DNA of 64,000 nucleotides from Dillenia suffruticosa (GCA_033439265.1 JAVTVX010000002.1:11320174-11384173); one strand, 5' to 3'. Shown: positions 23,046 through 35,936, numbered from the stretch's first letter. The notes: generated by a model from the sequence alone, not told the origin. Numbers and translations are program-made.

Positions 23046-23155
23046 ATTTATAGAAGATGAGATAAGAAGAGAAAAAAATAATAAATAATAATAAATGAAG
23101 ACCCAACGGCTACATTTGTAGCCGTTGGGGATTATGGCCCATTTGGGCCATTTCA
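22800..23155 (-). repeat. 3' LTR of the TBL-intron Copia element, with two terminal stem-loops
   Basis: Its start on the minus strand, TGAAATGGCCC, is followed by two perfect hairpins: arms TGGCCC/GGGCCA at 23135-23150 and arms CCCAACGGCTAC/GTAGCCGTTGGG at 23102-23129, each with a four-base loop. The rest is AT-rich with an ACAAAAATAG-type stretch. Confidence 0.65.
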
Positions 23156-23363
23156 ATACTCTCCCTCAAGTTTGGCGAATATATGTCGATGGAGCCAAAC
23201 TTGCTAAGAATATCATTCATGTGACTAGCGATAGTTTTCTTGGTAAAAATGTCAATAAGTTATTCAATACTCTTAACGTAAAAGGTGATTATGGTCTTGT
23301 TTTCAATCTTTTGCCATACAAAATGACAATCCACCTTAATATATTTGGTCCGCTCATAAAACA

Positions 23364-26182
23364 CTAAATTTGATATAATGTGAATAGTTGATTGGTTATT
23401 ACAAAAAATTGAATTGGTATTATGATCTTGAATCCCAAATCTTCAACTAGAGTTTTAAACCACATAATCTCACTTGTTGATATTGTCATAGCTATATATT
23501 CCGCTTCCGTACTAGATCTTGAAGCTACTGACTGTTTCTTGCTTCTCAAAGATACTAAATTACCTCCCACGAACATGCAAAAGCCTGTTGTAGACTTTCA
23601 ATCTCGAGAATTTCCGGCCCGATTCGTATCATAATATCCAATAATTTCGGAGCTTTGATTCCACTTCATCCACATTCCACGCCCAAGAGAGCCCTTTAGG
23701 TACCTCAAGATCCTTTTAGCTGTTCTCCAATATCCCATTTTTAGATTGTGCATATTTTGGTTGATTTGGCTAACCGCATATACTATATCCAGCCTGGTGA
23801 TCGTCAAGTAAATAAGCTTTCCAACAAGTTTCTGGTATCTCAAAATGTCGATAAAGTATTAATCGTTATCCTTTCCTTCTTCATAGGTTGAAACTGGGTT
23901 ACAAGCTGGTTTAACTCCAATTTTACCTATTTCCTGTAAAAAATCAAACGTGTACTTTTTTTGGGATAGAACAAACCCCATAGAGAAGTAAGCAAGTTTA
24001 ATACCTAAAAAATACCTTACATTCCACAAATCTTTAATTTTAAATTTAGAATTATAGAAAATTTTTAAGTTGATCTATTTATTTTATATCAATTCCCATT
24101 ATGATTATGTCATCAACATAAATAAGTATAACCGTAATATTTTCATTAAAAAAATTTGTAAATAAAGATGAGTCACTGTTACATTTAGAGAAATCATAAC
24201 TGAGAAGAACGGTGCAAAATTTAGCATACCAGGCTCGGGAGAATGTTTCAAACCGTAGATGACCTTATTGAGCTTGCATACTTGTCCATCTTTGCCTTCA
24301 AGCCCTTGAGGAAGTTGCATGTAAATTTCCTCCTCCAATTCTGTTTGCAAGAATGCATTTTTTACATCCATTTGAAATATCGGCCAACTCCAATTTGTTG
24401 CAAGGGACAATAAAACTTGGACTGTGGTCATTTTGGCGACCGAAGCAAAAGTTGTAATGTAGTCTTCTCCATATATTTGAGTGAAGGCTTTGGCTACAAG
24501 TATTGTTTTAAGGAGGTCGATTGTTCCATCACTCTTATGCTTGACCTTATAAACCCACTTACACCTTACGACTTTTTTTCCTTTAGGAAGTATAGTGATC
24601 TCCCAAGTTTGATTCTTAGTAAAAGTATACAATTCTTCCTTTATAGCCTTCATCCATCCTTGATGAGTATTAGTTTCTTCATAACTCAAAAGTTCTTGCA
24701 TTTGATCAATGTCATTCAAGAACTCTTGATGACTATAAGAAACATTATTAATTGTATAAAAATCAAAGATATGATGAGATATAACATTGGAATTATAATA
24801 AACTTTCTTATTTAACTATTTCAAAAGACGTTTTAATTTAGTTGATCTTCTAAGTGGAGGAGGATGTGAGGATAGTTCCATAAGAATTTCCTCATTTTCT
24901 TCATTAGCTTGTTCTTCCCCTTGCTCATTTTTCTATTATTTTTCTAAAATATTTTCTTCTCCCACTTGTTCCATATTTTGTTCTAAAATTATTTCCTATG
25001 GAGATTTATTTTCAACTATTAAAGATTCCCAAAAAAAGAATTTGTAAATATCTTTTTATAAAATCTTTATCTATCTTATATTCTTTAAAATAAAATTTAT
25101 CTTAAAAAATATTACGTTCTTAGATGTATAGATTTTACTAATTTCAGGATCATAGCATAAATATCCCTTTTGAAAAGATGCATAGTCTATAAAAACACGT
25201 CTTCCCTTTCTTTCTAATTTATCTCTCATTTGAGAAGGAATATGAGAATAGCATGTTCAATCAAATATTTTAAGATAAGATAAGGATAATTTTTCTTTTC
25301 TAAGTATCTTTAAAGAAATTTTCTTTTAAGAATTTTAGTGAGAAGTTGATTGATTACATGTGTAGCTGTACTAATTGCATCACTTCAAAATATTTTAAAC
25401 ATATTTGTAAAAAATATCAAGATCCCTGCTATTTCTAGTAAATACCTAATCTTTCTTCGGTTATTTCATTTTATTGTGGAGTATAAGAACAAGATATTTG
25501 ATGAATAATTCATTTGTTTTATAGATATACTTTGAATTTATTACTATGTATTCACCCCATTATCAGTTATAATTGTTTTAATATAAATGTCGTATTGTTT
25601 CAAGATAAAGTTGTAAAAGTTTTTAAATGCTTCGAAAGCTTGTTGCTTAGTGTGAAACATGTATACCCACGTGTATCTAGATTTATGATCTATAAAAGAT
25701 ATAAAATATTTGAAATCTCTTCTGTATTCAATAGGGGATATCCATATATCTGAATGCACAAGATCAAAAATATTTTTATAAATAGTTTTCGAAATTGAAT
25801 AAAATATTTGGATTTGTTTCAAAAAATACATACTTCACAATGATCATTTTTATAAAATTTTATTGCAAAGAGTATTTTTATGGTTTGATCATTTGGATGA
25901 TCTAATCTAGCATGCCATAATTGATTATCTTCTTCACATGCTACAAGAGTTTAGTTGCCTTTGATCCAAAAAATATAAATTGTTTCTTCTAAATCCCCTA
26001 CCAATCACTTGGTTTGACTTGAAATTCTGAAAAACAACAAAATCAGGATCAAAAGTAATCTTACGATTTTGATCCTTAATTATCTTACTAATCGACATAA
26101 AATTAGAGATAAATTTAGAAATATATAAGGTATCTGAGTTTTTTTTCAAAAAATTCAACTTTTCATGGTTTTTAACTTTCAA
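23364..26182 (-). pseudogene. Degenerate Copia pol (GAG-pre-INT, integrase, RT, RNase H)
   Basis: From right to left: 25934-26182 resembles the GAG-pre-integrase region. 25544-25831 is the integrase core (LVHSDIWISPI, FIDHKSRYTWVYMF). 24105-24719 is reverse transcriptase (WMKAIKEELYTFTKNQTWEI, QMDVKNAFLQ). 23598-23843 is the RT C-terminal and connection part (AKRILRYLKGS). 23364-23576 is RNase H (ASRSSTEAEYIAM). The frames are interrupted between blocks, so no polyprotein can be made. Orientation is the same as the host TBL gene. Confidence 0.8.
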
Positions 26183-26489
26183 ATTTTGTCAATTAGTTAT
26201 TTTAACTATTTTATGATTGAGATCAATTAGTTATTTTGACTATTTTATGATTGAGAAGGGGTTTAAAACGTTTTATCATTTTTTTACCCTTAACCATTTG
26301 ATAGTTATATCTCGAATCTATTAATCAATTTTCAGAATGATAAGTAGAGTTCGAGGAGTTTCCAGAATTATTGATGACTTGTTTTAGTAGTTTAGTGATA
26401 CTTTCAAGAGTCGTCTCCAATGCCACATTCTGCATCATTTTTTGTGCTTCTTGCTCTTTTCTTTTGAGATTCTTTAGTTTGAGATGGGG

Positions 26490-26925
26490 ATGAAGACTTG
26501 GGAAACTCATTTTCTTCTCTTGTAAACACAATTTCGAAAACAATCACTCTTTCAAAATTTCTCTCTTTCTCTATTTTTGTAATATTTAGATAATCCCTCT
26601 TTTTCATTCGATAGAAGTTCTCTCCATTTTTCAATTTTGTTTTCTTGATAAAATTTCTCATCTTTCTTTCTTTTATCCGATTACATTCTTATTTCTTTTT
26701 GTCTATATTTAAATTTGTATTTTAAACTTTTGTAAAACGCATTTTCTAGTATGCGATGGCATAGTATGTCTAGAAAAATTATGTCTAATGACAAATACTT
26801 GTCCAAGAAAAGAGGTATTTAAGCGAGAACAGACGAGCTCCATCTTTTTCCTGGGAAATTTACTAGTGCTGCCCGCTATAAGATGTCTGGGTTGAATTTA
26901 AGTGAGGTTTACTAATTTCTACAGA
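26490..26925 (-). repeat. Right arm of the inverted repeat, including an oppositely oriented LTR fragment
   Basis: This is the mirror of 22630-23045. The inner part, to about 26755, is LTR sequence pointing along plus, while the other LTR points along minus. The outer part repeats the same TBL-intron flank. The minus ORF at 26404-26661 is antisense LTR and not gag. Confidence 0.75.
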
Positions 26926-28365
26926 ATAAATGTGCAATCAACAAAACTGCAGATAAAAAACATAGATCTAATCAAATGTTTGATTCTGCAAGATTATATT
27001 AATCTTACCTGAGACAGTATGCAAAGGAAAGACTCATCATCCCAAGAAATCTGTGTTCGGGGCCCCCATTTCTCATACAATTCTGGTGATCTTCAAGGAA
27101 ACGGCATGTCTGGTTTGTATAAACGGGACCTGATGGGTTAGGGATCCAATCTCCCGTGATAAGATCACTTTTTTCTGAACCTGTCATTGACACCAGTTCT
27201 GAATGAATGTCAAAAATAGATACAAATCATAGGCACGTTGACATTATATAACGAGTCGAAAAAGGTACAAGAAGAACATGCCTAATTATGAAAATCAATG
27301 GTGAGAAAATAGAATCATATTATATTGAGAAAATCAAATGTACTAACTTAGTTAAACTGAATCAAACTCATCAGCCATGACAGCATGATCCGTTTAAACG
27401 TATGAGTGAAATCCATCAATCATTAATCCTTAAGTACAGATAATTCACGAATTTAGTGAAAGCCTGTCAAGCCATTTCCCTAGTACAAACGACAAAAAAC
27501 TTTGATAGGGCAAGGACAACCAGACAAGCCACAGAGAGAGAAAGAACCCTTTTTAGGTAATTTATCTCCATCCGATGCATCATCAGATGACCCGCTTGCC
27601 CACTCTGGAGATGAAACAAAAGTAGGTGGTTTTTGAAGCTTAGCATCTCAAGTAATACTAAAAGAAACATGAAACAAGAATGTATGCGAACTATAGATGG
27701 AAAACTGTATACATGCGACTACTGAAATTCTAATGAATTAAAACCACAAAAAATGGAAAGACCCATCAAATTGCATTCAGTTTTCATAACAAAAGATCGA
27801 TCGTCAATTATAGATCACAAAGTACTAGCGCACAATTTCTTGTATTTGGGGAAAAAAAATTGGAGGAAACGCATTAAACCCTTTTGTTGGTCCAATTGAC
27901 AAAGGCTTAGAAGGGCAAGAGCAGCATGCAAGCAATCCAGAAGATCCCATCAACTTCCAAAGTAAAATGAGAAGGAAGGAAAAAACTAACTACAACCCCA
28001 ATACTAAAAATAGACAAATTTTCTTCAGATTTCATCGGTTTCTAATTTGGGAAACTGAGAGAGAGAGAGAGAGAGAAAGTACCATTCTCTTTCTGAGGCA
28101 ATTGATCTTCAATTACCGGAGCATCTAACGCATCATCCACTGACGCACTTACTGTGACTGGAGTAGGAACAGAAGCAGGTGGATTTTGAAGCTCAGATTT
28201 TTCATCGGTAGAAGTATCACCAACATCAACAGTAACAGATGCAGACCAATTTGAACCAAAGAAAAGGAATCTACCAGCAAAACCCATCAACAAAATCAAA
28301 ATAGCAAACTTAGCCACTAAATTACCGTGCTTGTTAGAACACAGCCATGGCTTCATCTCCTATAC

Positions 28366-31300
28366 CATCTCTCTCTCTCTCTCTCTCTCAAATTGGAGAT
28401 GAAATTGCAATGCCCTTACAAGGGGTAAAAAGAAACAACCTGAATTTGGCGTACCTGTTTTGAGCTCTAAGAATCCAAGTTTAGGTCTTCAGACCCAACA
28501 GATAATGCAAAAGAAAGATGTAAGAGGTTGACTATAATAAATGCCAAATAACCGAGAACAAATGTCAACGACAGCAATCTTGCTCGACGCATACGCTCTT
28601 CTTCTTTGTAAGTTGTGGTCGTTTGTAGTCAACCAAAACCAAGATCCTCCGCTCCTTTATTTATTTATTGGTCTTACTAAACCACACAAGGCAAGGGGGA
28701 TTTCATTCAAAAATTAAATTAAGTCATTGCTTCTGACTTGGTAATATTTATACAGTATTTTTCTTTAAAAAAGGGATAAATTGTAATTAATGGAAAATCC
28801 TTCTCCAGTTGAACTAGCTATTTCGAGTTAAACTCATAGTCCACAGCCCTTCTTCCTTTTTATCACAGAGAGAGAGAGAGAAAGAGGTGATTTGCTATCC
28901 GGTCAAGAAATTAGGTAGTCATCAGGTGAAATATGCTTTTCAAGCAAAATTTGATTGGCCCTTGGGTCAATAATGGTTTCAAAAGGAATAAAAAAAAATG
29001 GATGAATGGATGTGTTTATGGTATGATAAGATACAGAAAAAATATTAACTAATAGTTTATCACTAATTACTAGTAATAATTATAAGGATTATACTTTTCT
29101 TAAATTACAAGGGTAAGAAAATTTTAAGTATCATTATTAATCCCAGCAAGGTTGAGACACCGTTACAAAATATTATGAGAATATTTAACTTTTTTATTTA
29201 TATATTTTTATATTTATAATAATAAGTTTTTTATATAAAATCAAACTATTATAATACTTTATTTGAAAAATAGATCATTAGGATTCTAAATATGAAAATA
29301 TAAAAATTAAAAAGTTAAATATTTTCATAATATTTTCTAACAAAATCAAATGTTTTCATAATATTTTCTAATATTCATTCAAATTTAAGACATAACATAA
29401 GTATACATGTATTTTTTTTTGCAGACTCAATACCGAGTTGAGTTTGAGAGAAAATATTAAAAAATATTATGAGAATATCTAATTTTCTTAGAAAATATTA
29501 TGAAAATATTTAATTTTGTATTTTTTATTTTTCTATTTATAAATATAGATTTTTATATAAATTCAATTTATTATAATGTTTTATTTAAAATAATAAAATA
29601 TTAAAATTTCATATTGTTATATTATTTCTTACGTTCAAATATCTCTCCCTCGCTGCTGCCAGAAGCTAAGTGCTTGAAAAGCACGCTAAGAAACGTTGCT
29701 TCTGTCGACCTTTCTGTGCAACAGTCCACCGGTAGCATAAGAGAAGGTTATCGTACATACAAGAGTTTTTCAATTCTTACGGATTATCCTGAAATTTAAA
29801 ATATATTATTTATTCATGTAAAAAATGTAACTTCTTTCAAATGTATATTATATTTTACCTTTTTAATATAAATTCATTTTCCAGCCTTGCAATGCAAGTA
29901 TGAATTTAGGGTTCCATTTCGAAGAAAGTTGTGACACTTCGAGAGTAATCTTGCACAAAAGTTGGATGTGGCTAGGTAAGTTATCATGCTAGAGCTCCTC
30001 CATTTCATTTTGAAATTGGAGTTTTTAAGTTTTTGAAGAGAAGATGGAGAGCCGATTATCTTAACATAAATCAATTTAAGATTTGTTGTCACACTTGACC
30101 AAGAAGCCTCTCCATGAAAAAAAATAAAATATAAGAAGAAAATGGTTGGTCCTATTTTACTAGGCCAATATAAAATCCAGACTATTCATAAAAAAAAAAA
30201 AAAAATGTTATATATTCATAAAATCGACAGCAAAATCGCTTTCTAGTCTAGGATCTTGCAAGAGCCATAAACCATACGCCACGTTTGAAAATCTAGCTGG
30301 ACCCATGCATGATTAAGATTTTGATTTAGGGCGTAGGCACACATTGACCATACACCAAGAAAGATCACAGAGCGAACGAAGCATATATTATAATTTTTAA
30401 GAAACAAATAATATTTCTAAAATTTTAGTAGTATTTCTAAGTAAACCACGCTAAAAATGTTTATATTAATTTTTTTTTTTTCCTTGAAACATAGGAATCC
30501 ACTCCCATGTATACGAGCATACATGGTGTTCGTATGTACCAAACAAAAATTATAAGCATACATGCATATTTAAATATATGTGTGTGTATATATAGGGAGA
30601 GAGCAATTGAAAAATAAGAATATGAAAGGCTCTGCATGAAAAATCGAATCCCCCTTCCAAATTCCAGCCTAAAGCGGAACTCCTAAAGAGTAATTGGAAA
30701 TAAGTAGAAGGGGTTTAGACCGAAAACCAAGGTCAAAGGAGGAAAGTTCACTAATCACTGAGAGAGTTACAAGAGAGGAGGAGAGGTAGCCAACACCACA
30801 TGGTTTCACACACTCAAAAGGCTCTGAACATGGCCACCTCCTTCCGCTCCGCAAATAGCAGGCTCCATCTTCTCATATAGAGGACGTTCAGGAGCAACCC
30901 CATTTGACAATACTAAATTTTCCCCCTTTCCTCATTCTAGCCCTTACACTACCAGAGAAAAATAGTAACTAGCACGAAATGTGCTTAATCATTGATCATA
31001 GCTGCGGGGCAAGAATGCAGCTGCGCAGACAAGACACGGGGCATCTGCCATTCTACGTCGCACATACGGCTAGACAACGCGGTCCAATTTGGGTCACCAA
31101 TAACAACAATATACATATCTATATTAAAATGTTTCAATACTTTTGATATTTAATTGTGAATCATACAATTTTTGAATGATTGCTAAATTTCCTGTACTCA
31201 AATAAGGAAAATAAAATTAATAGACAGTCGTTCTAATAAAATGAGATATTAAATTTTTTAATCAAGTTTTAAATTCAAAACTTAAAAATAAAGAAAATTA

Positions 31301-32621
31301 TATTAGAATGGTCATCTTCAAAATAGAGAATTCGATTAGTCTTATCGGTTTGATGGATTCCAACGATGACATAATAAAATTATACAAAATCAAGATGATG
31401 TCCAGATAGGCTTGTTCTTGGTTAATGAGCTATAGACAATTCACACGCGCACGCACACATATGTAATAATGTATAAAATAATATATTTCTTCACAAATTG
31501 AAATTTTTGCAGTGAATAATTAATATGAGTTCTGAATTTAAATCATATTAAGTTTCCTTTTCATTCTTTTCAAAAGTTCCACATAATTAGAACTTTTGAA
31601 ATTGATGGAATGTTTCACAAACTTTAAAAATGTATCCCACCTCACTAAATAAATCTCACTAAGCATACAAGTAGTTAATGACTGTTGTTTACCATTTAAG
31701 TGTTGAAGTATAACCATCAGCGTCCAACATGAATTTGGAGAAGGATGGGTAAGGATGTAAAACTAATGACATAGACTCTGATTACTAATTTCTTTTCTTA
31801 TTTTTATCTCAATGTATGTGACGATGACAGTGCAGGAGAAAGGGGACAACAATGCCCTCCCCATGTGCTATCATCTAGCATACACCAAACATAGTCCCAA
31901 TCTCATATAGATCTTTTCCAGCAAAATATTCTCATTTCTTGCCCTTTTCACTGGGGACTTATTGTACAGAATTCTAAGGCTATGCAGAAAAGACCAAAAG
32001 GAAAATGCCAGGATGGTGCATTACATTATGTAAACTTCAGAAACTACAAACTGGGACCCGGGGATCCACCACTACTTCAGGAAAGGGCCCAATACAACTA
32101 ATTACATCAAATTTCATGGAAATGGATATAGCCACATGATTCCACAATCCTCCGATCCCCCTCCCCTTAAAAAGCATTTAAAAAAAAAAAAAAACCAAAC
32201 TCTACCATCTCACCAAACAATCACTCCATGTGGTTTCTTGATATCATCTCACCAATTCCCACCAAAAAAAAAAGGTATCATCTCACCAATCAATGCCTTC
32301 CATTACGCTCCCAGACATAATACCAGCGGGATTTAATTCCAAGATTGTTTAATACAGATTTGAGGATTTTTACTAACCGAACAGACTAATTTGCTCAGAC
32401 AAATATCATTTTCCAAAAGCAAACAACAACACTAGTGAAGGTACAACATATGACGAATTATTCAATCAATGCTAGACTCACCCCCTCCCGCCCACCAACT
32501 CAAGACCATAAACTACACTACTGTACAACTGGTAATTACACATTCAGTTTTGTGAAATCAGAAAAGTGAAGAGCACAAAATCATATATAGCATATCTCAC
32601 CAAATATACCAAGGATGTAAA
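28366..32621. other. Intergenic between the TBL and EDR4-like genes
   Basis: No gene is supported. A (CT)n tract at 28368-28388 is in the TBL leader. 29100-29600 is AT-rich with repeated AAATATTATGA-type blocks. A hairpin lies at 31568-31601. Two short frames near 29614-29799 and 30669-30892 match nothing I know. About 31980-32621 should be the 3' UTR of the EDR4-like gene. Confidence 0.45.
31568..31601. repeat. 12-bp perfect inverted repeat with 10-base loop
   Basis: TTTCAAAAGTTC and GAACTTTTGAAA flank a ten-base spacer. Outside it CATTC and GAATG can also pair across an internal loop. Its function is unknown; it could be the core of a small foldback element. Confidence 0.6.
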
Positions 32622-35600
32622 TCACGCAATCACTCTTGGAACTCGCATGCCACGTCCTTTTTGGGCCCTCTGAACTCTGTCCAGGATGCAAAGATGTCAA
32701 TATTGATACAGAGGCAAAGGTTTATTAGGTCTTTTGCTTGTCTAAGATATGAAATAGTGGAATGACTACATCAGAAGCCAAGTTTCTGTTAGATCAAACA
32801 AACGCATGAACACAAAGCAACAAAGTCCCAAGCATTGACTAAGGACAATGAGGGGACGGAGAACAGGGTACTTACGATGGGGCGAGTTTGCCAAGGCTAT
32901 CTAGTTCTTCACCAGTATCCTCATCCATAACTCTACCAGAAATCTCAATAAAATAGGACTTATGTCTTGTAGTTGGTAGTCCTCTACTGGCAAGCAAATT
33001 TAAATCCTTACGATGAAGCTCCCTTCCATTCACAAAAACACCCGTTCTTCCTCCAGCACAATTTTCTGGCATTGGATAATTGAATTCCTCGATGAAAGGC
33101 TGCAATAAGCAAAACACAAAGTGATGATCATACTTACAATGGCATCAACTTTTGTCAACCAACGCTGGAAATGCTAAACAAGAAGAGTTAATCTCTCACA
33201 GGAATCATGCCGAGGCAAGGATATCCCATCACACCCCAAAATCCAGCATGATAGTCATACCTGGTTAAGGTGAAAACACAACAATATTAAGCCCTTAAGG
33301 ATATTACTACATAACAAAATTCGAGATTTGACAAATAAGAGTCCCCATACTATGAATTCATGTGGCAGAGAAACAACAAAATTTGATTTTTTTTTTTTTC
33401 CTAGAAGAAACAAGCTCCTTGGGAACTCCATATCAACACTGTGCATCGTATGTGAGTCTAAAAATGAAGAACACGCACTAACCAGTAATCACCCGGCCGA
33501 ATAGGCCCAGCAAGCTTTTCGGCATTTTTCACCACGTAATCTGGTATAGGCTGTCCATTTACTGTAACATTTGTTATTTCATTTTCCAAGCCTTTGTTAT
33601 TTGCTTTATGATCATTTCCATTACTCACTTCTGCAGAATTCTCTTGAGTCAAATTAGAACTCACATACTCGTATGAAACTTCGGTTTCAGTAGCAGCTGA
33701 ATGTTGGTGGGTGCACTTATCAGGTATTGCCTTCTCTTGATCCATTGATTTACTCTGGTCCTCCTTCTGGACCCTCCTCATTGCAGTGGAATAATCAAAA
33801 AGCTCTTGGAGAGATGCATGTGGACCTGGAGGAGAGATATCTTTCAAGGGAAGGGGATCAGAGTTGGAACCATCCCTTACAAGAATCTCTCTGTCTATAC
33901 TTTCTTTGTTGCCTGGAGATCTAGAACTTGGAGGATTAAGGGCATGCCTCCCCTCCGAATCACTTCTTGGCCTCCTCTCTTCCAACAAATTACTAGGATA
34001 TGTATCTTCCGCCTGAAAATTATCCCCGGAATCACCATAATCAGTGGAAAAAGATGCAAGGCCAGCAGCAGGTGACCCACCATGAGAACTCCTAGCGCAT
34101 TCACTCATTTTCTCATCCCGGCCTTCATCAACCTCATTCAAAAATAGCTTAGCTTCTGATGGAATAGAAACAAATAGCCTCTTCTTCTCTACCAGCAACA
34201 AGATTACATTCGAGCAGGCTCCACAACGCAATTTCTGCTGCCCATTGTCTATTACAATTTTCTTTCTTGGCAGCTTAAGCAACTGAAAGCAATGGAGACA
34301 AGTTATAAATGGGGTACCACCAGATATTGGATGATAAAGAGTACCAGGGAGACGCTGCCCGAAACCAGCAGTTTCTGGACCAAAGTTATTGGGCCTTCCC
34401 ATGTGGTGATATGGATCGTGAGGGTGCAGTGGAAGAGAATTGGCACCACTATACTGATGATCAAGTGGACCAAGTGCACCATGATTCCGCAGATGTACAG
34501 AAAAGGGATTGATTTGTGCATTGGGGATCCTCCCATTAGCAAGAATGGTGGGCGGCACTTTTGTAGGAACGTCCCAATTTCTGTTGTAACAGCGCAAACA
34601 AGAGCAAGAGGGGCTATGAAAACTAGGTTCAATTGAGTAAGATAAAACTGATTCCTGATCAAAACCACTGCAACCTGCAGGAAAGGACTCTTCTACTCGT
34701 TGAGGGAAGTAGTGACGTGGCAATTGATTTGGAGCCCTCTGAAACATGTGCAACCTATATGGATCTTCATGTGCTGGATTCTCCGCAGGCATGCGCCTCA
34801 TAAGATAAGGAAGGCCCTGCATATCCACAAGTCTAGTCCCTTGATTGAAATGGGGGTGTTGCAAAGGGGCATGCTTATCAAACCCATATAGTGCCGCCGA
34901 ATTCCTAGATAATCCCGAAGGATCTTCTGGGATGTGAGAACAAATCCCATTCTGAACCATTTGCCTATCAACAAAAACCCTTTCCTTGGTCTTCTCCACT
35001 ATATCACAAGATCGATTAATTTGATCCTTCAACTCATCCAGCTTTCTTAAAAGCTCAGCTCGATTTGGTTCCAAGTCCTCAACTCTACTCAGCCTGTCAA
35101 TCCTTTTCCCATTATCCATAGCCCCCCAATAACCATATGAACCAGGATGGTAGTTTGAAATTCTCTCACCATAATATGGAAAACCTGATAATCTCCCATG
35201 TCTACTAGCACCTCCTGTGCTTCTACTGAACTCCCACAACCTCTCTTGCTCTGCAGACTTGATCCCTCCAACATCATCTCCCAATCTTTCCCTAATCAAT
35301 TTGGGCATGCACAGATTCACACCTCGACCGTTTCCATTCACCCAATTATCAACCGAACTCCCTGAAATCCTCCTCATTTCTTCAACTTCTTGCCCCAAAT
35401 TTTGCTTCATACCATATCCATGACCATAACTATTTCTGTCAAGCTTAGTATCAACTGATTCTTCCGAAACTCCTCTCCTATATCTAAAACACTTGGCAAC
35501 CTCCTCATCCTTCTCAACACCGTTTCCCTCAAAATTGCTTCCCAAGACTTCATTGGTTTCAAGTTTTGATGAAGAAGTAGAGTCTAAATCAATGTTTTTT

Positions 35601-35936
35601 TCATTAAAATGATGAGACCCATCTCCTAAATTCTCATCCATTTCCAATAGACCCTCAGATTTCATAGGATTGCCCCCATCACTTTCCTCAACAGATCTCT
35701 CCAATGAACCTTCATTTATTGGTGCTTTATTTTTCGCTGTATCATAATTTAAAGAAAAAAGAAAAAAAAAACTTCAATGTCAAGAATACTAATAGAGAAG
35801 GGGGGAGAAAGAGACTTCGCAGAACAGCACCGCAGCCACCGCACTGATAAACAGAGAAATTAGGAAGCTCAGGGAGGAGATAACCACACTTAAGGCAACG
35901 AACTAGTCAAAGTTTTGATGTTTCTTCAGCCGTCAT
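32622..35936 (-). CDS. EDR4-like zinc-ribbon protein, in frame over 905 codons except one TGA at codon 10
   Basis: Exons: 35816-35936, 33483-35736, 33200-33260, 32876-33099, 32622-32676, all GT..AG, joining to 904 residues plus stop. Exon 1 encodes an N-terminal zinc ribbon (RCLKCGYLLPELPNFSVYQ, then CGGCGAVLR). The long exon 2 is mostly disordered, with a helical piece (ELLRKLDELKDQINRSCDI) and a second zinc ribbon near residues 516-550 (TCLHC ... LRCGAC), the plant DUF3133 type. The C terminus carries YDYHAGFWGVMG, FNYPMPENC and QKGRGMRVPR, well conserved in this family. Arabidopsis EDR4 acts with EDR1 and clathrin in powdery mildew defence and trafficking; whether this copy is the true orthologue is open. 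Codon 10 is TGA (35907-35909), where relatives have Arg (CGA). The next in-frame Met, at 35665, would give about 840 residues lacking the first zinc ribbon. Confidence 0.8.

Larger units (their letters stand above)
22800..26755 (-). mobile_element. Decayed Copia element inside TBL intron 3
   Basis: The coding order on the minus strand is GAG-pre-integrase, integrase, reverse transcriptase, RNase H, which is the Copia order. The 3' LTR covers about 22800-23155, starting TGAAATGG after a purine-rich GGGAGAGTAT. The gag and protease regions are missing or unrecognisable. At the 5' side the LTR-like sequence at 26490-26755 is in the opposite orientation to the 3' LTR, so this is not a normal direct-repeat element. 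The outer limits are approximate. Confidence 0.7.
21382..28356 (-). pseudogene. TRICHOME BIREFRINGENCE-LIKE (PC-esterase) gene, broken and split by a Copia element
   Basis: Exons: 28083-28356 (MKPWLCSNKHG start, one membrane anchor LVAKFAILILLMGFAG), 27548-27604, 27009-27198 and 21382-22202. TBL proteins are Golgi type II membrane proteins that O-acetylate wall polysaccharides, using a GDS serine motif and a C-terminal DxxH motif. Visible family segments are SGPVYTNQTC, EDHQNCM, RRWQFPSYNF, SPFLAKADIFEVNDG, LRPDGHPG and DCLHWCLTGPIDAWND. Lesions: the block between EDHQNCM and the exon 3 end that should hold the GDS motif is deleted and leaves the frame shifted; an 87-bp piece is duplicated at the start of exon 4; TGA at 21814-21816; a frameshift near 21685; a short insertion near 21468 before the DxxH block; and a normally conserved Cys replaced in KSDLITGDW. 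A Copia element sits in intron 3. Without the GDS serine it cannot act as an acetyltransferase. Confidence 0.85.

Noticed and set aside
26404-26661. Possible gag start of the TBL-intron Copia element
   Set aside because: Most of the sequence is antisense LTR, shown by its match to the reverse complement of 22850-23045.
30669-30892. Short frames on both strands near MATSFRSANSRLHLLI and MEPAICGAEGG
   Set aside because: Each is under 65 codons, with no homologous exon, splice context or recognised motif nearby.
33727-35423. Plus-strand ORFs of up to 114 codons
   Set aside because: They are antisense shadows of the long EDR4-like exon 2.
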